DNA of 5,304 bases. Origin: Firmicutes bacterium UBA7709. Lineage in GTDB: Bacteria; Bacillota_A; Clostridia; Peptostreptococcales; Anaerovoracaceae. The DNA lies in assembly GCA_002482405.1 (NCBI GenBank), contig DLFX01000294.1:6047-11350 (forward strand). Direction: 5' to 3'. Below the pieces are notes generated by a model that had not been told where the DNA came from, did not search any database, and was given only the letters and a program-made list of their open reading frames with translations. Position numbers and translations under genes: made by a program. This document shows, piece after piece, positions 1 to 4,887 of this stretch. Positions within the stretch are counted from its first letter, which is position 1; every line of letters starts with the position of its first letter.

Positions 1-192
1 GACCCGGTTTTTAGCCCGAATCGGCTCGTCGCTGATCTTCAGAAAGGCCGTTACCGGCGCTCCCTGGCGTTCAAAGCCGAAAAATGGGATCGAGTTTCCG
101 TATTTGCCCTCCTTTACGGCAGCATAAACCAGAACCTCAGCGGCCTTTACGCAGCCGAGGCCGCCTCTTCCATGCAATCTTATTTCCTTCAA
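1..192 (-). CDS. 2-oxoacid (pyruvate-type):ferredoxin oxidoreductase gamma subunit, N-terminal part (cut by window edge)
   Basis: Reading the minus strand from a TTG at 192-190 gives 64 open codons up to the window edge. The product begins [13 protein letters not shown] and continues with [28 protein letters not shown] and ISDEPIR, the pattern of the gamma domain of pyruvate/2-oxoacid:ferredoxin oxidoreductases. These enzymes oxidatively decarboxylate a 2-oxoacid to acyl-CoA and CO2 and reduce ferredoxin in the cytoplasm. The TTG start is supported by AGGAGG at 201-206 with 8-nt spacing and by the absence of any other in-frame start between the two; the nearby ATG at 171-173 is out of frame. 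The gene starts 15 nt after the amidohydrolase stop, so it probably belongs to the same operon. Residue 12 is Leu where I recall Gln in the usual GRGGQG motif. The alpha, beta and delta parts would lie beyond position 1. Substrate specificity cannot be told from this piece. Confidence 0.88.
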   Translation of the reverse strand, partial: MKEIRLHGRGGLGCVKAAEVLVYAAVKEGKYGNSIPFFGFERQGAPVTAFLKISDEPIRAKNRV

Positions 193-200
193 GTATGTAA

Positions 201-206
201 CCTCCT
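201..206 (-). promoter_or_regulatory. Ribosome binding site deciding a TTG start
   Basis: AGGAGG on the minus strand lies 8 nt upstream of the TTG at 192-190 and just past the amidohydrolase stop codon (210-208). It fixes the start of the oxidoreductase gamma gene at a non-ATG codon. Confidence 0.8.
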
Positions 207-207
207 A

Positions 208-1701
208 CTATTCAGTCTGTCCCCGATACAGGCAGCGCCCGCCCGGTCCTGCCGCCACACAGCGCCCGTTTTCCGCGACGATCTCTCCGCCCTTTACGGT
301 GAGCACCGGCCATCCTGTCAGCCGTTTTCCCTCATACAGAGAGAAATCGGATCTCGAACCGCACTCCTCCGCCCTGACTTCTTTTTCCAGGTTCATGTCG
401 ATGATGACGACGTCCGCGTCGCTGCCCGGAAGCAGCGTCCCTTTCCGGGGGTAGACTCCGAAAATCTCCGCCGGGTTTTTGGTCATCAGCCCGATGACCA
501 GGTCCAGCGGCACTCCCCTCTTCACGACTCCCTCGTGGAGAACCACCGGCAAATGAGTTCCAACTGCCGGATAGCCCGGCATGGCATTCCAGATAGAACC
601 TCCGATGTTTTTTTCCGCCAGAGTCATGGTGACGTTGTCTGTGCCGATGGTGTCCACCACGCCGCTTTGAACGGCATTCCACAGCGCCTCCACATCCTCG
701 GGATCCCGGAAGGGCGGCTCCATTTTGATCCTGTTGTTCATCGGGGCGTCCCTGGTGATGGAAAGATAGGGACTTGTGGTTTCTATGTGAATATATTTGC
801 TTCGCTGTTTGATGGATTTCAGCTTATTGATGGCGCTCCTGGAAGAGATATGTACGAAATAAACGGGCGTGCCGCTCTTTTCCGCCAGGAAGGACAGCCG
901 GATCACCGCCTCCTCCTCGGCCATGTCGGGATGGGTGTCGGTCCAGTCCCGCACGGTGGCCCCGTCGCCCTTCTCTTCCTTTATAATGCGGTTGGCGCGC
1001 CGGATCAGATCCCGGTTCTCCGCATGGGTGCAGAGAATGCACTTTTTATCGGACTTGTTCAGCTCTCCCAGGACGTCCATGATGAAGCCGTCGTCCACGT
1101 CTCCGATCATGCCGGGGATTCCGTTCATGTATACCTTGAATGAGGTAACGCCAAAGGGCCGGATGTAATCCCCGATCTCCCTGCGCTGTTCATCGGTGCC
1201 GATTACCAGGTGCGGGATGATATCGATAAAGGACCGCCGGTTTATCTCTTCCGCAATGGCGGGGAACGTCGAAAAGTGAGACTCCACGCCGCCAAAATAA
1301 CAGCCTGCCGTGGTGACCCCGCCGATCAGCGCCGATTTCGTCTCCGTATCGAGCTCTTCACGCATCGGCGCGAAGAGGCCCAGGTGGACGTGAGGGTCGA
1401 TGATCCCCGGAGCCACAAACCTTCCGGCGGCGTCCACCGTCCTTGCGGCCCTCACTCCGGGAAGATCCCCCAGCGAATACACCTTGCCGTCCTTGATATA
1501 GACGTTGGTTTTGAATATTCCGTTGCCCGGGAGCACGACGCTTCCATTGACGATGGCGAGATCCACCTGACAGTCAGGCCCCGAAGCGGCCAGCAGATCG
1601 AGCTTGCCGCTGATCTCCTGCAGCAGGACTTCCGTCTCCCTTGGCGCCGCGGGCCTTTCCCTCTGTTTTCTTATGTAATCCGAAAAGATGTCATTGCTCA
1701 T
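208..1701 (-). CDS. Hydantoinase/dihydropyrimidinase-like cyclic amidohydrolase, BMC-associated
   Basis: A 497-residue metal-dependent amidohydrolase expected to open a cyclic amide or ureide ring (hydantoin, dihydropyrimidine, allantoin or purine type). The binuclear-metal ligand set is complete: DPHVHLG (H104, H106), the probable carboxylated lysine in SFKVYMNG (K189), CTHAEN (H226), FVHISS (H284) and GTDN (D355). The C-terminal YEGKRLTGWPVLTVKGGEIV (456-475) is typical of the hydantoinase/allantoinase group. The fold begins near residue 46 (VDLAIVNGSVV); the preceding ~45 residues are extra and may be a cargo-targeting segment: a short amphipathic stretch (2-13), a Pro-rich linker (15-22) and a second predicted helix (23-39). 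Family members are usually about 450-470 residues. The ATG lies 1 nt after the BMC-T stop and has only a poor upstream SD, which suggests translational coupling. Where relatives I recall have CPH around residue 311, this protein has TSPYLSIT, so specificity may differ. The family call is firm; the substrate is unknown. Confidence 0.93.
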   Translation of the reverse strand: MSNDIFSDYIRKQRERPAAPRETEVLLQEISGKLDLLAASGPDCQVDLAIVNGSVVLPGNGIFKTNVYIKDGKVYSLGDLPGVRAARTVDAAGRFVAPGIIDPHVHLGLFAPMREELDTETKSALIGGVTTAGCYFGGVESHFSTFPAIAEEINRRSFIDIIPHLVIGTDEQRREIGDYIRPFGVTSFKVYMNGIPGMIGDVDDGFIMDVLGELNKSDKKCILCTHAENRDLIRRANRIIKEEKGDGATVRDWTDTHPDMAEEEAVIRLSFLAEKSGTPVYFVHISSRSAINKLKSIKQRSKYIHIETTSPYLSITRDAPMNNRIKMEPPFRDPEDVEALWNAVQSGVVDTIGTDNVTMTLAEKNIGGSIWNAMPGYPAVGTHLPVVLHEGVVKRGVPLDLVIGLMTKNPAEIFGVYPRKGTLLPGSDADVVIIDMNLEKEVRAEECGSRSDFSLYEGKRLTGWPVLTVKGGEIVAENGRCVAAGPGGRCLYRGQTE

Positions 1702-1702
1702 G

Positions 1703-2338
1703 TCATTCTCTGCCTTCTATGGATTTCAACACTTCGATAACGGTTTCCCTCGCATTCCGCACCTCGGATTCCGTTCCGGAGATATACATTCTTCCAAACT
1801 TGCCCACGGGATCAAAGGTGATGATCTTTGTCCGGGAGCTCTTTTCCGCCTCGTTGACCGCGATGCTGATATAGGCCGCAGGTTCCACCTCCAGGATGAA
1901 CAGGGTTTCCCCCGGCACGATGATGGAGCCGTAGCGGTTGTCACGGTTGATCAGCTGGGCCTGATACGGGTCTACGTTGGAAATGATCTGCTCCGATACG
2001 ACCCGCGGTTTTCTTCTGTCGCTTATGGACTTCCCGCAGGCGTCCAGGATCGCCTGGCCCGCCTGCTTCAGCTCATCCGGCATAAAGGAGTGGAGCTCCA
2101 GTTCTCCGTATTCCCGCTCTACGATCTGAAATCCGGGCTTGGCGTTGGTCTGTTTTAAGGCCACGTTCAGAAGCTCGTAAACCGCGCTTCCCGGAGCCAA
2201 TTCGATGTAGAGCTGGCACATCCCCGCCAGGGCGATATCGCCCTTGACCACTGTGCCTGTTATCGCCGCGTATTGCGGCTGCATATTGTCGATGACAACG
2301 TATGTCCTAAGATCCATTTCTTCAATCATGAACGGCAT
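1703..2338 (-). CDS. Tandem BMC-domain shell protein (BMC-T, trimeric)
   Basis: A 211-residue shell protein with two BMC domains that should form a pseudohexameric trimer tile in the compartment facet. Domain 1 covers about residues 9-105 and domain 2 about 112-207. Each opens with a strand unit (LRTYVVIDNMQPQ; VVSEQIISNVDPYQAQ), followed by the core (GMCQLYIELAPGSAVYELLN; GETLFILEVEPAAYISIAVN) and a closing helix (DELKQAGQAILDACGK; SEVRNARETVIEVLKS). The strand that ends a canonical BMC domain seems to come first here, so I read both halves as circularly permuted. The style recalls BMC-T proteins of the mycobacterial RMM type and of unknown-function loci more than PduB. Such trimers often form gated, larger pores for bulky molecules; pore residues cannot be assigned by eye. 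The first ATG is used here because of the strong SD at 2340-2348, although the spacing is tight and the ATG at codon 4 is a possible alternative. It sits between BMC-H copy 2 (46 nt upstream) and the amidohydrolase (1 nt downstream). Confidence 0.93.
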   Translation of the reverse strand: MPFMIEEMDLRTYVVIDNMQPQYAAITGTVVKGDIALAGMCQLYIELAPGSAVYELLNVALKQTNAKPGFQIVEREYGELELHSFMPDELKQAGQAILDACGKSISDRRKPRVVSEQIISNVDPYQAQLINRDNRYGSIIVPGETLFILEVEPAAYISIAVNEAEKSSRTKIITFDPVGKFGRMYISGTESEVRNARETVIEVLKSIEGRE

Positions 2339-2339
2339 T

Positions 2340-2348
2340 TCACCTCCT
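2340..2348 (-). promoter_or_regulatory. Extended Shine-Dalgarno sequence of the BMC-T gene
   Basis: AGGAGGTGA on the minus strand is a nine-base perfect complement to the usual 16S rRNA 3' end and is the strongest SD in the window. It leaves only 4 nt between AGGAGG and the first ATG (2338-2336) but 13 nt to the ATG at codon 4 (2329-2327), so the start is slightly ambiguous. Confidence 0.7.
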
Positions 2349-2384
2349 AATCAGAGAAAGCTCCTCCCTTGAGAATGATCCGCT

Positions 2385-2654
2385 TTATTTTAATGTAAGG
2401 AATTCCTCGATCCCTTGATCCGGACGGGCGATAACGTGGACGGAAACCACTTCTCCCACCTTCTGGGCGGCCTCCGCTCCGGCATCCACAGCGGCCTTTA
2501 CCGCTCCCACATCGCCTTCGATGATTACGGTGACAAAGCCGCCGCCGATAATTTTCTTGCCCGTGATCCCCACGTTGGCTGCCTTTGCCATGGCGTCCGC
2601 AGCCTCAATCGCCGCAACCAATCCCTTTGTTTCAATAAAACCCTTTGCAACCAT
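2385..2654 (-). CDS. BMC-H hexameric shell protein, copy 2
   Basis: An 89-residue single BMC-domain (Pfam00936-type) protein of normal length for the PduA/CcmK/EutM class. It forms the hexagonal tiles that make up most of the shell facets. Diagnostic stretches are [18 protein letters not shown] (5-22), KAANV, the pore-loop region KIIGGGF (34-40), [19 protein letters not shown] and VSVHVIARP near the C-terminus. The IGGG pore loop lines the central channel in this family, which usually passes small polar metabolites. The start is supported by AGGAGG at 2663-2668 with 8-nt spacing. It is about 70% identical by eye to copy 1 at 4457-4732; differences cluster in residues 29-35 just before the pore loop and in the C-terminal tail (EFLTLK here). 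It lies 25 nt after the vertex gene and 46 nt before BMC-T. Confidence 0.97.
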   Translation of the reverse strand: MVAKGFIETKGLVAAIEAADAMAKAANVGITGKKIIGGGFVTVIIEGDVGAVKAAVDAGAEAAQKVGEVVSVHVIARPDQGIEEFLTLK

Positions 2655-2662
2655 CTTTTTAT

Positions 2663-2668
2663 CCTCCT
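2663..2668 (-). promoter_or_regulatory. Ribosome binding site of BMC-H copy 2
   Basis: AGGAGG on the minus strand with ideal 8-nt spacing to the ATG at 2654-2652. This consensus site is stronger than the AAGGAAGG in front of BMC-H copy 1, consistent with the need for many hexamers. Confidence 0.8.
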
Positions 2669-2679
2669 ATTTGTCAGAA

Positions 2680-2955
2680 TTATTTTTTAAACCCTTCGTC
2701 AGGATGATCCACAATGCCCACGATTACGGCATCCACCGGCGTGTCCTGACCATCCAGCGCGTACTTCGCATTCTGCCCGGCGGTCACCAGGACCACCTCT
2801 CCGACGCTGCAGCCGATGGCGTCCACCGCGACAAAGATGTCGTCGGAGACCTTTCCGCTCTTTTTCAGCTTCTGTACCGTAACCAGGCTCAAGCTGTTCA
2901 GCTTCTTATTTTTTATAGTCGAAACACATTTTCCCTGAACAATGCACAAATACAT
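2680..2955 (-). CDS. BMC vertex protein, EutN/CcmL family (pentamer)
   Basis: A 91-residue protein of the EutN/CcmL/PduN family (BMC-V or BMC-P), which forms pentamers that cap the twelve vertices and close the shell. Family landmarks are an N-terminal strand MYLCIVQGKCVSTIKN, the conserved SLSLVTVQKL (21-30), FVAVDAIGCSVGEVVLVTAGQNAKY split over 41-65, and the C-terminal TPVDAVIVGIVDHPD (72-86). Length is normal. It is the only vertex gene visible here. The ATG lies 11 nt after the aminotransferase stop, and an AGGTGAT-like SD overlaps that stop codon at about 2963-2969, so the two genes are closely linked. Its place between an enzyme gene and shell genes shows that enzyme and shell are co-expressed. 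Confidence 0.96.
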   Translation of the reverse strand: MYLCIVQGKCVSTIKNKKLNSLSLVTVQKLKKSGKVSDDIFVAVDAIGCSVGEVVLVTAGQNAKYALDGQDTPVDAVIVGIVDHPDEGFKK

Positions 2956-2966
2956 GGGAAGATCAC

Positions 2967-4406
2967 CTACCTTCCGTTCAAAATATCGTTGATCGTATCC
3001 AGCGCGTAATCGATCTCGTCTTTTGTGGAATAGAAATGGGGCGCGATCCGGATGACATCGCCTCTGCCTGAGCCGATGACGTTTCTCCTTCTCAGCTCGG
3101 CCTCCATATCATGGGAATTGATCTTGTGGGAACAGATGATGGCCGTCGTTCCGCCTTTCTTACTGACGTCCAAGGGACTGACCGTCGTAAGTCCTCTGTC
3201 CAGGCAGCCCTTGAGGGCGTGAGCGCTGAGCATGTCGACTCTGTCCTTGATCCTTTCGACTCCCACCTCGTTGATGATGGAAAGTCCCGCTCTGGCGGCA
3301 TAGGCGTTGAGGATCGGCTGCGTTCCGGTGTCAAGCCTGCTGGCGGTATCCGACCAGTCGTTGTATCTGGTCTGGAACAGGAAGGGGTTCATCTGGCCGA
3401 ACCACCCTGTAACCGTCGGTTTAAACTTTGAAACGAGATCCTTGTTGACGTAGAGGAACGCGATTCCGGGAATGCCGCACAGATATTTCAGACAGCCAGA
3501 GGTGACCATGTCGATGTTCATCTTCTTCACATCCAGCGGTTCCGTGCCCAGGCACTGATAGGCGTCCACCAGCAGCAGAGAACCCTTGCGGTGGGCGATT
3601 TCCGCGATCTTTTCCACGTCCTGCTTGAAACCGTTGAGATAATACACCTGAGTCACCGACGTGATCAGCGTTTCCTCATCGATGTGCTTTTCATATTCCG
3701 AGATGTCGATCTGATGGTTTTCGTTGACGGCGATGAAGTCCACCTTGGCTCCATACCTCTGATTGGCCAGCCAGATGTAATCTACCGTCGGAAACTCCGC
3801 GTCCGTAACCACTACCTTCTTTCTCTTGCCGGTATAATCCAGGGAGTTGGCCACAGAGGAGATCGCTTCCGAGACGCATGAGCTGACAGAAATTTCGCTG
3901 GGATCCGCATTGATCAGCTTCGCAAATTCCACCTTTGACCTGTTTACCTCTTCCACCCAGGAATCCCAGTCCATTCCCACGGTAAGCCAGTTTTCCAGAT
4001 ACTCCTCGATGGCGTCCCGGACCCGGATGGACTGGGCGCTTTGAGAGCAGTTTCCCAGGTGCGCCGTGGTTTTCAGAATCGGAAACTGAGCTCTCCAGGC
4101 CTCGACTTCCCGTTCGGAAACAAGTCCCTTATACGGAGGGGCGATGATATCCCCTGCAAATGTGCGGATTTCGGCGGAGTGGCTGACAGGGACAGGAGTT
4201 GCGGGAACGCTTTGCTTTCGGTAGCCCCCCGCGGGGTTTCCGTTCTCCTGTACCTGGCCCTTATCTTTAACGACGCATTTGATGCCCCGCCTGTCCGCCG
4301 TCTCCTTTGCAATTGAGGTAAGAACGTCTTCCACGTTTATGTAAAGAACCTTTTCCCCTCTGGAAAAGCACTCTTCCACATCCTTTGCTGTATAAAACTT
4401 CTTCAC
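2967..4406 (-). CDS. PLP-dependent class V aminotransferase-fold enzyme with EutQ-like N-terminal segment
   Basis: A 479-residue fold-type I PLP enzyme (aminotransferase class V: aminotransferases, epimerases, lyases). Numbering from the GTG start, K307 in TSGCLKYLCG is the probable Schiff-base lysine, D281 in LLLVDAYQCLG the probable pyridine-nitrogen ligand, and R453 in VIRIAPHFYST a likely carboxylate-binding arginine. The C-terminal Cys loop of SufS/CsdA-type cysteine desulfurases is not seen, so a desulfurase role is unlikely. Residues 1-46 (MKKFYTAKDVEECFSRGEKV onward) resemble the N-terminus of EutQ and are followed by a Pro/Gly/Ser-rich linker (about 54-75), suggesting a docking domain for the microcompartment. 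I chose the GTG at 4406-4404 because AAGGA precedes it by 9 nt and because it matches the family N-terminus; a TTG at 4427 would add seven residues but has no SD. It lies between BMC-H copy 1 and the vertex gene. The exact reaction is unknown: transamination to a 2-oxoacid, or a beta-elimination or epimerase activity, are all possible. Confidence 0.92.
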   Translation of the reverse strand: MKKFYTAKDVEECFSRGEKVLYINVEDVLTSIAKETADRRGIKCVVKDKGQVQENGNPAGGYRKQSVPATPVPVSHSAEIRTFAGDIIAPPYKGLVSEREVEAWRAQFPILKTTAHLGNCSQSAQSIRVRDAIEEYLENWLTVGMDWDSWVEEVNRSKVEFAKLINADPSEISVSSCVSEAISSVANSLDYTGKRKKVVVTDAEFPTVDYIWLANQRYGAKVDFIAVNENHQIDISEYEKHIDEETLITSVTQVYYLNGFKQDVEKIAEIAHRKGSLLLVDAYQCLGTEPLDVKKMNIDMVTSGCLKYLCGIPGIAFLYVNKDLVSKFKPTVTGWFGQMNPFLFQTRYNDWSDTASRLDTGTQPILNAYAARAGLSIINEVGVERIKDRVDMLSAHALKGCLDRGLTTVSPLDVSKKGGTTAIICSHKINSHDMEAELRRRNVIGSGRGDVIRIAPHFYSTKDEIDYALDTINDILNGR

Positions 4407-4415
4407 TTCTCTCTT

Positions 4416-4420
4416 TCCTT
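4416..4420 (-). promoter_or_regulatory. Ribosome binding site deciding a GTG start
   Basis: AAGGA on the minus strand lies 9 nt before the GTG at 4406-4404 and inside the seven-codon extension of the longer TTG reading. It favours the shorter aminotransferase, whose N-terminus MKKFYTAKD matches the EutQ style. Confidence 0.65.
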
Positions 4421-4456
4421 TCCTCAAATTTTTCAGATTGGATACGGTCCCCCCTT

Positions 4457-4732
4457 TTAATTATCCAGCTCTAAAAAGATGCCGAGCAGCTCCTCGGTGG
4501 GCCTTGGGATCACATGAACGGAAACCAGGTCTCCAATTCTTTGAGCCGCTTCCGCACCGGCGTCCACAGCGGCCTTTACCGCCCCCACATCGCCTTTGAT
4601 GATGACCGTAACGTAGCCGCCGCCGATTTCGATCTGCCGGACGATTTCCACGTTAGCCGCCTTGGACATTGCGTCGGCAGCTTCCACATTGGCGACAAAA
4701 CCCTTTGTTTCAATAAAACCATATGCGCTCAT
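4457..4732 (-). CDS. BMC-H hexameric shell protein, copy 1
   Basis: A 91-residue single BMC-domain shell protein and the first gene of the apparent shell operon. It carries [18 protein letters not shown] (5-22), KAANV, the pore-loop region IEIGGGY (34-40), [19 protein letters not shown] and VSVHVIPRP. It would form hexamers and could mix with copy 2 at 2385-2654, with which it shares about 70% of residues by eye, plus stretches of near-identical DNA. It differs from copy 2 in residues 29-34 ahead of the pore loop (EIVRQI versus GITGKK) and has a longer acidic tail ending FLELDN, so pore chemistry and inner- or outer-face contacts may differ. The ATG is preceded by AAGGAAGG at 4739-4746. Being first after a 155-nt gap with hairpin structure, it is where an operon promoter or a read-through control point would be expected. 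Downstream, 50 nt separate it from the aminotransferase GTG. Confidence 0.97.
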   Translation of the reverse strand: MSAYGFIETKGFVANVEAADAMSKAANVEIVRQIEIGGGYVTVIIKGDVGAVKAAVDAGAEAAQRIGDLVSVHVIPRPTEELLGIFLELDN

Positions 4733-4738
4733 TTTTTT

Positions 4739-4746
4739 CCTTCCTT
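4739..4746 (-). promoter_or_regulatory. Ribosome binding site of BMC-H copy 1
   Basis: AAGGAAGG on the minus strand followed by a run of A and then the ATG at 4732-4730. It lies 5 nt downstream of the small hairpin at 4752-4765, so the hairpin should leave it accessible. Confidence 0.65.
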
Positions 4747-4751
4747 TCAGA

Positions 4752-4765
4752 AAGCCTTTCGGCTT
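4752..4765 (-). other. Small GAAA-loop hairpin upstream of the first shell gene
   Basis: On the minus strand AAGCC, GAAA, GGCTT form a 5-bp stem with a GNRA-type tetraloop. It lies in the presumed 5' leader just before the RBS of BMC-H copy 1. It is short enough to occur by chance; a role in leader stability or translation is only a possibility. Confidence 0.3.
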
Positions 4766-4805
4766 AAATGATAGATTTGATATTAAGCAAACAGATTTAA
4801 GAAAT

Positions 4806-4857
4806 ACTCCCTTTAAAGCGTTCAGATCTTCTGGTTTCCGTCTGCTTTAAAGGGAGT
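4806..4857 (-). repeat. Perfect 14-bp inverted repeat, possible terminator or operator
   Basis: ACTCCCTTTAAAGC at 4806-4819 is repeated as its exact reverse complement at 4844-4857, with a 24-nt spacer that can itself form a small CAGA/TCTG hairpin (4823-4833). Each arm also contains the palindrome CTTTAAAG. Read on the minus strand, it lies 30 nt after the permease stop and is followed by ATTTCTTAAATC, a modest U-rich tail, so it could be an intrinsic terminator that separates the permease from the BMC operon or allows partial read-through. The long spacer is unusual for a terminator, and the twin CTTTAAAG palindromes could instead be a protein-binding operator. On the plus strand no T-run follows, so termination in that direction is unlikely. 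The repeat is certain; its function is not. Confidence 0.6.
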
Positions 4858-4887
4858 GAGATGACCTTGAAAAGAGACGGTCTGGAA

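Noticed and set aside
172..1143. Long plus-strand open frame (323 codons) opposite the amidohydrolase
   Set aside because: It is antisense to a gene with a complete metal-ligand set, its translation is rich in low-complexity His/Arg/Pro stretches and matches no family I know, and no plausible SD precedes its start.
1210..2158. Plus-strand open frames opposite the amidohydrolase and BMC-T genes
   Set aside because: These are shadows of well-supported minus-strand genes; the products show no recognisable motif and overlap each other.
2339..2384. Possible AAAGC/GCTTT hairpin between BMC-H copy 2 and BMC-T
   Set aside because: A 5-bp stem with a loop of about 20 nt is too weak to call, and it overlaps the approach to a strong SD.
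4041..4316. Open frames on both strands across the linker region of the aminotransferase
   Set aside because: The region is weakly conserved linker, so shadow frames are tolerated; the real minus-strand frame continues through it without a break and joins two recognisable domains.
2967..4406. Cysteine desulfurase (SufS/CsdA/NifS) annotation for the PLP enzyme
   Set aside because: The fold is shared, but the catalytic Cys loop expected near the C-terminus is absent; the region reads NVIGSGRGDVIRIAPHFY.
4407..4427. Seven-codon upstream extension of the aminotransferase from a TTG
   Set aside because: No SD precedes the TTG, whereas the extension itself contains the AAGGA that serves the GTG at 4406, and the shorter protein has the expected EutQ-like N-terminus.
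4760..4805. Possible sigma-70 promoter on the minus strand (TTGCTT at 4785-4790; TATCAT at 4768-4773)
   Set aside because: The boxes are only 11 nt apart, and no hexamer at 16-18 nt spacing is a reasonable match. The region is AT-rich and a promoter is expected nearby, but I cannot place one.
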